Of a stretch of DNA of 16,221 nt, positions 7,160-13,908 are shown piece after piece. The stretch lies in NCBI GenBank assembly GCA_023419655.1, contig JAEZXP010000014.1, forward strand, positions 1-16,221, in the 5' to 3' direction. The stretch's first letter is position 1. Each line of letters starts with the position of its first letter. The notes under the pieces are model-generated. The model was not told where the DNA came from. It was given only the letters and a program-made list of their open reading frames with translations, and ran no database searches. The position numbers and the translations under genes are program-made. Origin of the DNA: Bacillota bacterium. GTDB lineage: Bacteria > Bacillota > Clostridia > Lachnospirales > Lachnospiraceae.

Positions 7160-7426
7160 ATGGATAATAAACCGGATGAGATAATATTTATTACGGATGA
7201 CAATGAAGAGGTTGTGTTTCAGGTAATAGAGAGCACCCGGCTTGGCGGGGTGGATTATCTTTTAGTATGTACAACAGATGAGGATGAAGAGGAGGCTCTT
7301 ATCCTTAAGGATATTTCGAAAGATACGGATACGGAGGCAATCTATGATATCGTCGATGATGACGTGGAGTTTGCCATGGTATCGGATATTTTTAACGAAT
7401 TATTGGATGATATTGAACTTTATTAA
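7160..7426 (+). CDS. DUF1292 (YrzB family) acidic protein
   Basis: An 88-residue, strongly acidic protein. It opens with the family pattern D-E-I-x-x-x-x-D-x-x-x-x-E-V-x-F, followed by DYLLVCTTDEDEEEALILK, typical of DUF1292. Its function is unknown; it is kept next to ruvX across Firmicutes. The ATG at 7160 is preferred over an upstream TTG at 7142, because AAGGG at 7145-7149 then lies 10 nt before the start and the added residues are not conserved in type. No membrane segment or cysteine cluster is seen. Confidence 0.9.
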   Translation: MDNKPDEIIFITDDNEEVVFQVIESTRLGGVDYLLVCTTDEDEEEALILKDISKDTDTEAIYDIVDDDVEFAMVSDIFNELLDDIELY

Positions 7427-7463
7427 ATGCATTGATATAAATTAGATGAAAATGGTGATGATA

Positions 7464-7928
7464 ATGCCTAATAATCAGGAACAATTCAAGGCTTTACTTA
7501 GGACGAACGGACTTAAGATAACAACGCAAAGAGTAGCGATTCTTGAAGTGCTTAGCAATAGGCCGGGCGAACATCTGACAGCGGAAGAAATCTACGATTG
7601 TGTCAGACAAGACTACCCGGATATTGGTTTGGCAACTGTATATCGCACAATACAATTGTTATCGGAACTGGATCTTATTGATAAGCTCAATTTGGGTGAT
7701 GGGTATGTTAGATATGAAATTGGTAAGTCAAGCCAAGAAACTCACAACCACCATCATCATCATTTGATATGCCTTGAATGTGGTAGTATTTATGCTTTTC
7801 AGGATGATCTGCTTGAGACTTTGGAAAAAAGAATAGAAGAGACTCTTGGATTTGATGTAGTGGACCATGAAGTTAAGATATATGGGCATTGCGCAAACTG
7901 CATTGCTGAGAAAGGCAAGGCGCTCTAA
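7464..7928 (+). CDS. fur: Fur-type metal-dependent transcriptional repressor
   Basis: A 154-residue Fur family regulator. Residues about 10-80 form the winged helix (GLKITTQRVAILEVL, HLTAEEIYD, GLATVYRTIQLLSELDLIDK). The C-terminal dimerisation domain holds a His-rich strand (HNHHHHH, 94-100) and two CxxC pairs, C103/C106 (CLECG) and C143/C146 (CANC), that bind structural zinc. GLATVYRT..LL.EL.L.DK.N.GDG..RY matches B. subtilis Fur more closely than PerR or Zur, so iron sensing is the best guess. Four in-frame ATG codons occur at 7446-7464. I prefer 7464 because GGTGAT (7454-7459) can pair with the 16S rRNA end at proper distance and nothing Shine-Dalgarno-like precedes 7446; a start at 7446 would add six residues. 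It sits between DUF1292 and RNase J, not next to iron transport genes. Confidence 0.9.
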   Translation: MPNNQEQFKALLRTNGLKITTQRVAILEVLSNRPGEHLTAEEIYDCVRQDYPDIGLATVYRTIQLLSELDLIDKLNLGDGYVRYEIGKSSQETHNHHHHHLICLECGSIYAFQDDLLETLEKRIEETLGFDVVDHEVKIYGHCANCIAEKGKAL

Positions 7929-7991
7929 TTAAGATATCATGCACTTAGATAATGGATAAATACTTACATAAAACCATTGGAGGTGCAATTT

Positions 7992-10043
7992 TTGAAAGAA
8001 AAAGAAACAACAGTATTAACAGAAAAAGAGCAGGAGGATATCAGACGATATAAAAATACTGCAGACATAACCAGAGAAAGAGCAATTAGCAGAAGGAGGA
8101 ACAATATAAGCAGTAATATAAATAACAATACGAACGGCAATACCGGCAATACAAATAGTAACGCGAGCAATACAAGAGGCAAAACAAACAACAATGCAGG
8201 CAACAACGCAAATAGCAAGATAAATAGTAAGGAGAAAGTAGTTATAACAGGAAATAATAAAAAAGAGCAGGACACATCTGTCCGCAAAACAAATAAAAAA
8301 GAGCAGAATAATACAGGTACAAAAAACATTGATAAGAGCCTGGCTAATTTAAGAAGCAATACAAAAACAGTTGATACGAACGGAATTAAGGATTTAAAGG
8401 GATTAAAGATTATTCCCCTGGGCGGGCTTGAAAAGATAGGTATGAATATTACTGCAATCGAATATGAGGATACCATTATTGTAATTGATTGCGGATTATC
8501 CTTTCCCGAGGATGAGATGCTGGGAATCGATTTTATCATTCCCGATGTCACGTATCTGAAGGAAAATATTGAAAAAGTAAAAGGCTTTGTTATAACCCAT
8601 GGACATGAGGACCATATCGGTGCCCTGCCCTATATATTAAAGGAAATTAATATTCCGGTATATGCGACCAGATTAACGGTGGCAATCATTGAAAATAAAT
8701 TAAAGGAACACAATCTTTTAAAGACAACAAAGCGTAAGGTTATCAAATACGGTCAGTCCATCAATCTCGGATGCTTTCGGATTGAATTTGTCAGGACGAA
8801 TCATAGTATTGCCGATGCGGCAGCCCTGGCAATCTTTACACCGGCGGGAATTTTATTCCACACCGGAGACTTCAAGGTAGACTACACGCCGGTATTTGGT
8901 TCTCCGATTGACCTTCAAAGAATCGGTGAGATAGGCAAGAAGGGTGTACTGGCCCTTATGTGTGACAGCACCAATGCGGAGCGTCCCGGATATACCATGT
9001 CGGAAAGCACCGTGGGTAAGACCTTTGACAGTATATTTGCAGATTATATTAAACAGAGAATTATTGTGGCAACCTTTGCTTCCAATGTGGACCGGGTTCA
9101 GCAGATTGTCAATTCGGCCGTCAAATACGGAAGAAAGGTAGTCATTGAAGGCCGCAGTATGGTAAACATCGTTACCACTGCTTCCGAGCTGGGATATATT
9201 AATATACCGGAAGGTGTATTAATTGATATCGAGCAGATGAAGAATTATACGGATGACCAGATTGTGATGATTACGACGGGAAGTCAGGGAGAATCCATGG
9301 CGGCTCTTTCGAGAATGGCTGCTTCCATTCACAGAAGGCTGTTCATTAAGCCTGGAGATGTCGTAATACTTAGCTCGACACCGATTCCCGGCAATGAAAA
9401 GTCCGTATCCCGGGTAATCAATGAATTATCCATGAAAGGGGCGAAGGTAATCTATCAGGATACCCACGTGTCAGGCCATGCCTGCCAGGAGGAGATTAAG
9501 CTGATGTATGCCCTGACGAAGCCCAAATATGCAATCCCTGTTCATGGTGAATACAGACATTTAATCCGTCATGCAGAGATTGCCCAGGCAATGGGCGTTC
9601 ATAAGGACAATATATTCCTTTTGTCTTCGGGAGATGTTCTTACGATTACAGAGGATAAGGCGGCTGTTACAGATGAGGTTACGGCCCAGGGAATTCTTGT
9701 AGACGGACTTGGTGTAGGAGATGTAGGCAATATCGTGCTTCGTGACCGGCAGATGCTGTCTGAGAACGGACTTATCATCGTGGTAATGTCGCTTGAAAGA
9801 GGCAGCAATCAGATTCTTTCAGGACCGGATATTGTATCAAGAGGCTTTGTATATGTAAGAGAATCCGAGAACCTGATGGATGAAGCCAGAGAAGTGGTCG
9901 AGAGGGCATTGGATAAATGCCTCGCAAAGCAATCGATGGACTGGAATAAAATCAAGCTGGAAATAAAAGATTCACTTAACGATTATATATGGAAAAAGAC
10001 AAAGAGGAACCCTATGATACTTCCTATCATTATGGAAGTGTAG
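7992..10043 (+). CDS. rnj: Ribonuclease J with a long Asn-rich N-terminal extension
   Basis: A 683-residue metallo-beta-lactamase/beta-CASP ribonuclease, a 5'-3' exonuclease and endonuclease acting in mRNA decay and rRNA maturation. Metal ligands are visible: H203, H205, D207 and H208 (HGHEDH), H271 (TNHSI), D293 (HTGDF) and H518 (PVHGEYRH). They align with H74, H76, D78, H79, H142, D164 and H390 of B. subtilis RNase J1, so the enzyme should be active. The fold begins at about residue 138 (GLKIIPLGGLEKIG). The first roughly 130 residues are extra: a basic start (RRYKN, RERAISRRRNN), then a stretch rich in Asn, Thr, Ser and Gly (about 36-80), then Lys/Gln/Asn-rich sequence. The start is TTG at 7992 with GGAGGTG at 7979-7985. 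Stop to next start is 67 nt, so it is probably cotranscribed. Confidence 0.96.
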   Translation: MKEKETTVLTEKEQEDIRRYKNTADITRERAISRRRNNISSNINNNTNGNTGNTNSNASNTRGKTNNNAGNNANSKINSKEKVVITGNNKKEQDTSVRKTNKKEQNNTGTKNIDKSLANLRSNTKTVDTNGIKDLKGLKIIPLGGLEKIGMNITAIEYEDTIIVIDCGLSFPEDEMLGIDFIIPDVTYLKENIEKVKGFVITHGHEDHIGALPYILKEINIPVYATRLTVAIIENKLKEHNLLKTTKRKVIKYGQSINLGCFRIEFVRTNHSIADAAALAIFTPAGILFHTGDFKVDYTPVFGSPIDLQRIGEIGKKGVLALMCDSTNAERPGYTMSESTVGKTFDSIFADYIKQRIIVATFASNVDRVQQIVNSAVKYGRKVVIEGRSMVNIVTTASELGYINIPEGVLIDIEQMKNYTDDQIVMITTGSQGESMAALSRMAASIHRRLFIKPGDVVILSSTPIPGNEKSVSRVINELSMKGAKVIYQDTHVSGHACQEEIKLMYALTKPKYAIPVHGEYRHLIRHAEIAQAMGVHKDNIFLLSSGDVLTITEDKAAVTDEVTAQGILVDGLGVGDVGNIVLRDRQMLSENGLIIVVMSLERGSNQILSGPDIVSRGFVYVRESENLMDEAREVVERALDKCLAKQSMDWNKIKLEIKDSLNDYIWKKTKRNPMILPIIMEV

Positions 10044-10110
10044 ATATAGAGCGGATTGAGCCTGTAAGCTATGGATACCGCTTATAACGGAAATGTCAGG
10101 AGGGGATGAC

Positions 10111-10530
10111 ATGTCATCTTCATCAACATCAATAAAAATAACTTTAAGAATATCAAGCTTTATCCTTCGATTCCTTTTGAATGTCATATTCTTTGTGCTG
10201 GTGATAGCCTTTGTAATCTATGGAAGCCGGAAGGCGTTTGATTTTACTTATCAGCTCTATGGCCCCGTATCGTTGGATGAGGAGCCTGGAAGAACGGTTC
10301 CCATCAAGATAAATAAAGGTGAATCGACGATGGATGTGGCCGCCAAGCTGGAATTAAACCGTGTTATTGCCGATAAATATTCATTTTATGTAAAGACCAA
10401 AATTCATAAGAAGGTTATCATGCCGGGAACATACCTGGTTAATTCATCCATGACATACGATGAGGTTCTCGATATTATAACGGACTATTCAAAGTCAGAG
10501 GTCCGTGAAGAAGAGGCTGAGACACCGTAA
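10111..10530 (+). CDS. MltG-like membrane protein without the catalytic domain
   Basis: A 139-residue protein with a short cytoplasmic N-terminus, one membrane helix (about residues 15-37) and an external domain. Residues 60-125 (VPIKINKGESTMDVAAKLELNRVI, then MPGTYLV and MTYDEVLDII) match the LysM-like N-terminal subdomain of the endolytic transglycosylase MltG (YceG). The usual C-terminal YceG catalytic domain with its glutamate is missing, and the gene ends cleanly. MltG enzymes are normally well over 300 residues. The position matches yrrL (mltG) in B. subtilis, between the yrrK block and trmR, so this is the positional equivalent. It may bind glycan or regulate the divisome rather than cut. 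ATG 10111 is chosen for AGGAGG at 10098-10103; the ATG at 10093 is upstream of that site. Confidence 0.8.
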   Translation: MSSSSTSIKITLRISSFILRFLLNVIFFVLVIAFVIYGSRKAFDFTYQLYGPVSLDEEPGRTVPIKINKGESTMDVAAKLELNRVIADKYSFYVKTKIHKKVIMPGTYLVNSSMTYDEVLDIITDYSKSEVREEEAETP

Positions 10531-10561
10531 AGCGGACACAAAATAAAGGATTCGGGGTATT

Positions 10562-11218
10562 ATGATTACACAAGAAAGAATCGCAGCATATATTAATTCT
10601 CTGGGCAGAGAGCTTCCGCCCCAGCTTTATGAGCTGGAAAAAGAAGCTGAAAAGAATAAGGTTCCAATCATAAAGAAGGAAACCCAGGGAGTCATTCGTT
10701 TTTTGTTAACCTTACAGAAACCAAAACGTATATTAGAGGTCGGAACAGCCATTGGCTTTTCCGCCCTCTTTATGAGCGAATATTCCTCCGATTGTAAGAT
10801 TACGACGATTGAAAAGGTGCCTATGCGTTTGAAAGAGGCCAGAAAGAACCTGAGCAGTGAAAGCTTTCCCCAGAGGCATAAGATTAACCTGCTTGAAGGG
10901 GAGGCCGAAGAGATTCTAAGGGAGCTGGCGGAGGCAGGAGAGAAATACGATTTTATATTTCTTGATGCGGCGAAGGCGCAGTACATGAATTTTCTTCCCA
11001 ATCTGATAAGGTTAACCATGCAGGGCGGACTTCTTATAACGGATAATGTCTTGCAGGACGGAACCGTGATTAATTCCAGATACAGCATTACCAGAAGAGA
11101 CAGAACCATCCATACCAGGATGAGAGAGTATCTCTATGCAATCACCCATATGGATGAGCTGGATACACTGATTCTGCCTGTTGGAGACGGAATCGCACTA
11201 AGTTATTATAAAGCTTAA
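10562..11218 (+). CDS. trmR: tRNA 5-hydroxyuridine methyltransferase TrmR (YrrM)
   Basis: A 218-residue class I SAM-dependent O-methyltransferase of the caffeoyl-CoA/COMT-like type. ILEVGTAIGFSALFM (57-71) is the SAM-binding motif I, E84 lies at the end of the second strand (TTIEK), and FLDAAKAQY (D135) and TDNV (D161, N162) supply the divalent metal site. B. subtilis TrmR methylates ho5U34 of tRNA to mo5U34. The identification as TrmR rather than a generic catechol methyltransferase rests mainly on context: the next gene is a U32-family TrhP, which makes the ho5U substrate, as in the B. subtilis yrrM-yrrN-yrrO cluster. AAAGGA at 10545-10550 precedes the ATG by 11 nt. Confidence 0.9.
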   Translation: MITQERIAAYINSLGRELPPQLYELEKEAEKNKVPIIKKETQGVIRFLLTLQKPKRILEVGTAIGFSALFMSEYSSDCKITTIEKVPMRLKEARKNLSSESFPQRHKINLLEGEAEEILRELAEAGEKYDFIFLDAAKAQYMNFLPNLIRLTMQGGLLITDNVLQDGTVINSRYSITRRDRTIHTRMREYLYAITHMDELDTLILPVGDGIALSYYKA

Positions 11219-11252
11219 TTCAGGTTTCAATCGTGATAGAAAGAAGGATAGG

Positions 11253-12500
11253 ATGAGTAAGAATATAAGAAAGCCGGAGCTTTTAATTCCGGCAGGTAAT
11301 CTTGAGACACTTAAGACGGCGGTTATGTATGGTGCGGATGCCATCTATATCGGCGGGGACATGTATGGACTTCGTGCAAAAGCGAAGAATTTCTCCATGG
11401 ATGACATGAGAGAGGGGATTGCTTTTGCCCATGACCATGGTAAGAAGGTATATGTTACGGCCAATATCACCGCTCACAATCAGGATATGGAGGGAATCCG
11501 AAAGTATTTCAGGGAGCTTAGGGCTTTTGGTAAGGACAGGCCGGATGCCTTTATTATATCGGACCCGGGGGTATTTACGATTGCCAGAGAAGAGGCTCCG
11601 GAGATAGAGGTTCATATCAGTACCCAGGCCAATAATACGAATTACGCCACATACAGGTTCTGGCACAGCCTGGGAGCTGCGAGGGTGGTGTCTGCCAGGG
11701 AGCTTTCTCTTGAGGAGATTGCACAGCTGCGTGATAATATTCCGGAGGATATGGAGATTGAGTCTTTTGTCCATGGTGCCATGTGCATCGCCTATTCCGG
11801 AAGGTGCCTGCTGAGTAATTATTTTACGGGAAGGGATGCCAATCTTGGTGAATGCACACACTCCTGCAGATGGCGGTATCATATTGTTGAGGAAAAGAGG
11901 CCCGGTGAGTATCTTCCGATTGAGGAGGATGAAAGGGGTACCTATATCTTTAATTCCAAAGATTTGTGCATGATAGAATATATCCCCGAGATGGTCCGTG
12001 CAGGCATCGACAGCTTTAAGGTTGAGGGCAGGATGAAGACGGCACTGTATGTTGCAACCGTTGCCGGAACCTACAGGAAAGCCATCGATGATTACTTCAA
12101 TAATCCGCAGCTGTATGAGAAAAATAAGCCGATGTACATGGAAGAGATAGCAAAGGGTGTAAACCGGCAATTTACGACCGGCTTTTTCTTTGGCAAGCCC
12201 AGCCATAAGGACCAGATATATGACAGCAACACGTATGATAAGGCGTATACCTATCTTGGAACGATACTCGGTGAAAGAGACGGCTTATACAATCTGGAGC
12301 AGAAGAATAAGTTCTCTGTAGGTGAAGAAATCGAGGTTATAAGTCCGGGGAAGGATATGCTTACAGCTGTCGTTAAGAGAATTACGGATGAGGACGGCAA
12401 GGATATGGAAAGCTGCCCCCACCCGCAGCAGAGTATCTATATAGACCTGGGAGAAGAGCTTAAGCCCTATGATATGTTAAGAAGAAAAGAGCTGGAATAG
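11253..12500 (+). CDS. trhP: U32-family tRNA hydroxylation protein TrhP
   Basis: A 415-residue U32 family protein. It begins with PELLIPAGNLETLKTAVMYGADAIYIGG, a TIM-barrel start typical of the family. The U32 signature lies at about 169-207: ESFVHGAMCIAYSGRCLLSN, then GECTHSCRW. C178, C185, C201 and C205 are the likely ligands of an iron-sulfur cluster, by analogy with related U32 proteins. Although named peptidases, TrhP proteins are needed for prephenate-dependent formation of ho5U34 in tRNA. Here trhP directly follows trmR, so together they would make mo5U34. B. subtilis has two adjacent U32 genes at this place (yrrN, yrrO); here there is one. AAGGA at 11244-11248 is 4 nt before the ATG. 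It is the last gene of the long cluster; no clear terminator follows. Confidence 0.92.
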   Translation: MSKNIRKPELLIPAGNLETLKTAVMYGADAIYIGGDMYGLRAKAKNFSMDDMREGIAFAHDHGKKVYVTANITAHNQDMEGIRKYFRELRAFGKDRPDAFIISDPGVFTIAREEAPEIEVHISTQANNTNYATYRFWHSLGAARVVSARELSLEEIAQLRDNIPEDMEIESFVHGAMCIAYSGRCLLSNYFTGRDANLGECTHSCRWRYHIVEEKRPGEYLPIEEDERGTYIFNSKDLCMIEYIPEMVRAGIDSFKVEGRMKTALYVATVAGTYRKAIDDYFNNPQLYEKNKPMYMEEIAKGVNRQFTTGFFFGKPSHKDQIYDSNTYDKAYTYLGTILGERDGLYNLEQKNKFSVGEEIEVISPGKDMLTAVVKRITDEDGKDMESCPHPQQSIYIDLGEELKPYDMLRRKELE

Positions 12501-12579
12501 GAGATATCGAATAAGCTGTTTTTGAGATATACGTTGTACTTTTATTAGATGTTTTTGTCCTTTTTTAAGAAGGATAGGC

Positions 12580-12607
12580 ACTTTATGTCATTCGGATTCA
12601 TATGATA
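12580..12607 (+). promoter_or_regulatory. Possible SigK-type promoter upstream of sigK
   Basis: AC at 12580-12581, then 17 nt, then CATATGATA at 12599-12607, fits the known SigK consensus (AC, 16-17 nt, CATANNNTA). In B. subtilis sigK is transcribed by SigE and then by SigK itself, so such a site would make biological sense. The motif is short and loosely defined, so a chance match is quite possible; no SigA-type pair is evident in the same interval. Confidence 0.4.
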
Positions 12608-12643
12608 GTAATGAATCATTAGGCATTGAGGGTGCTTATCTTC

Positions 12644-13264
12644 GTGAAATCATTTCCAAAGCCGTTAAGCACAAAAGAAGAGACAGATTATCTGATATTA
12701 TGCAAGGCAGGAGATAAAGAGGCCAGAGATAAATTAATTGAACATAATTTAAGATTAGTGGCTCATATTGTAAAGAAATACAATATGGTGGACAAGGAAA
12801 CAGATGATTTAATATCAATTGGTACCATCGGACTGATTAAAGCGATTGATACCTTTGATGATGAAAAAGGGATACGCCTGGCAACCTATGCGTCCCGGTG
12901 TATCGACAATGAGCTTTTAATGATGCTAAGAAGCAATAAACGTCTTAACAAGGAAGTATATCTATATGACCCGATAGGTTCTGATAGAGAGGGCAATGAA
13001 ATCAATCTGCTGGATATCCTGGAAGAAACAGATATCGATATTGCCACGAATATCATTCTGGAAGAGGATATTAAAAAATTATATTGCATTATCAGTAAGG
13101 TGCTGACGGACAGGGAACGTGAAATCATATCCCTGCGTTATGGTCTGGTTAACAAAAAAGAAGTTACCCAGAGAGAAATTGCAAACAGGCTGGGAATTTC
13201 CAGAAGCTATGTCAGCAGGATTGAAAAAAAAGCCTTAAAGAAATTAAGGGAATGTTTTGATTAA
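12644..13264 (+). CDS. sigK: Sporulation RNA polymerase sigma factor SigK
   Basis: A sigma-70 family factor of about 206 residues. FPKPLSTKEETDYL, then LIEHNLRLVAHIVKKY and DDLISIGTIGLIKAIDTF, form region 2 and match SigK of Bacillus and clostridia closely. TQREIANRLGISRSYVSRIEKKALKKL is the region 4.2 helix-turn-helix that binds the -35 element. SigK directs the last stage of gene expression in the mother cell during sporulation. The likely start is GTG 12644 (protein MKSFPKPLS...), with GAGGGTG at 12628-12634 upstream, somewhat far at 9-11 nt; starts at 12632 (GTG) and 12626 (TTG) would add only a few residues. In every case the roughly 20-residue pro-sequence of B. subtilis pro-SigK is missing, and the gene is not split by a skin-like element. 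Confidence 0.88.
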   Translation: MKSFPKPLSTKEETDYLILCKAGDKEARDKLIEHNLRLVAHIVKKYNMVDKETDDLISIGTIGLIKAIDTFDDEKGIRLATYASRCIDNELLMMLRSNKRLNKEVYLYDPIGSDREGNEINLLDILEETDIDIATNIILEEDIKKLYCIISKVLTDREREIISLRYGLVNKKEVTQREIANRLGISRSYVSRIEKKALKKLRECFD

Positions 13265-13286
13265 TAATTGAATGATTGGATTGTAT

Positions 13287-13321
13287 CGGACTATTGCGGG
13301 TTAATGCGATGGTCCGGTTTT
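13287..13321 (+). terminator. Intrinsic terminator after sigK
   Basis: CGGACTATTGC (13287-13297) pairs with GCGATGGTCCG (13306-13316) over all 11 positions, two of them G-U pairs, with an 8-nt loop, followed by G and TTTT. It begins about 22 nt after the sigK stop and separates sigK from the folate operon. Confidence 0.82.
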
Positions 13322-13346
13322 ATGTTGATAAGAAGCGGATTACCTC

Positions 13347-13375
13347 TTGACTAATTCTCAAAAGAATATTACTGT
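13347..13375 (+). promoter_or_regulatory. Possible promoter of the gtrA-fol operon
   Basis: TTGACT at 13347-13352 is a good -35 box. At 17-nt spacing the -10 would be TACTGT (13370-13375), a weak match; TATTAC at 13367-13372 fits better but at only 14 nt. A promoter is expected here because a terminator lies just upstream and a co-directional gene starts at 13447. Confidence 0.35.
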
Positions 13376-13446
13376 TAATTGTGCAGGTAAGCGGCAGAAA
13401 TAAGCTTCACCGGCAGCAGTATTGGGAGAAAGGAAAGTGGCGTTTA

Positions 13447-13905
13447 ATGAGTAAGCTTCTGAATCGTTCATTATACCGTAAGCTGGTGAACAGAGAGACA
13501 ATCGCATATGCCGTATACGGCGTCATGACGACGGTTGTGAATTTTATCAGCTATGAGGGCTTGTACAGGCTGGGACTATCCAATTTTACAGCGAATGGGA
13601 TTGCATGGGTAATTGCCGTTACCTTTGCGTATATCGTCAACAAATGGAGCGTGTTCCGTTCAAAAAGTGATACCGTTAAGGATGAGACCGTAAAGATTGT
13701 GAAATTCTACAGTGCAAGATTGTTATCTCTTGTGGTAGAGCAGCTGGGAATGCTGGTGTTTGTAGAGTATTTAGGAGTTTATCGCTGGCTTGTAAAGGGT
13801 GTATTGGCGGTTGTTGTAATTATACTTAATTATATCTTTAGTAAGCTTTATATCTTTACAAAGCCAAAGAGTAATTCGGACAAGGGTGGCAGTAAGGGAG
13901 TTTGA
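13447..13905 (+). CDS. GtrA family membrane protein
   Basis: A 152-residue protein with four predicted membrane helices at about 19-41, 47-66, 90-109 and 115-136, the usual GtrA layout. NKWSVF after helix 2 and NYIFSKLYIF at the end of helix 4 are typical of the family. GtrA-like proteins are thought to help move lipid-linked sugars across the membrane or to support surface polysaccharide synthesis; the substrate here cannot be told, and no glycosyltransferase gene is adjacent. ATG 13447 is preferred, with AAAGGA at 13429-13434 about 12 nt upstream; an open frame extends back to GTG 13381 but shows no family-like sequence. Its stop lies 3 nt before folC, so it is cotranscribed with the folate genes, an odd functional pairing. 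Confidence 0.88.
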   Translation: MSKLLNRSLYRKLVNRETIAYAVYGVMTTVVNFISYEGLYRLGLSNFTANGIAWVIAVTFAYIVNKWSVFRSKSDTVKDETVKIVKFYSARLLSLVVEQLGMLVFVEYLGVYRWLVKGVLAVVVIILNYIFSKLYIFTKPKSNSDKGGSKGV

Positions 13906-13908
13906 CAG

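Noticed and set aside
7948..7960. GATAATGGATAAA upstream of RNase J as a Fur box
   Set aside because: It matches only two degenerate direct hexamers, lacks the inverted half, and lies inside an apparent operon. AT-rich sequence gives such matches often.
7964..8551. A 195-codon minus-strand open frame opposite the start of RNase J, rich in Leu, Phe and Val
   Set aside because: It is the complement of the Asn/Thr/Lys-rich coding region, which forces Leu/Val/Phe codons and few stops. It has no ribosome binding site and no membrane-protein family features.
11283..12206. A 307-codon minus-strand open frame opposite trhP
   Set aside because: It is wholly inside a strongly conserved gene, resembles no family and is explained by codon bias of the sense strand.
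12560..12576. TCCTT...AAGGA hairpin after trhP as a terminator
   Set aside because: The stem is only 5 bp, and the T-run lies in the loop rather than after the stem.
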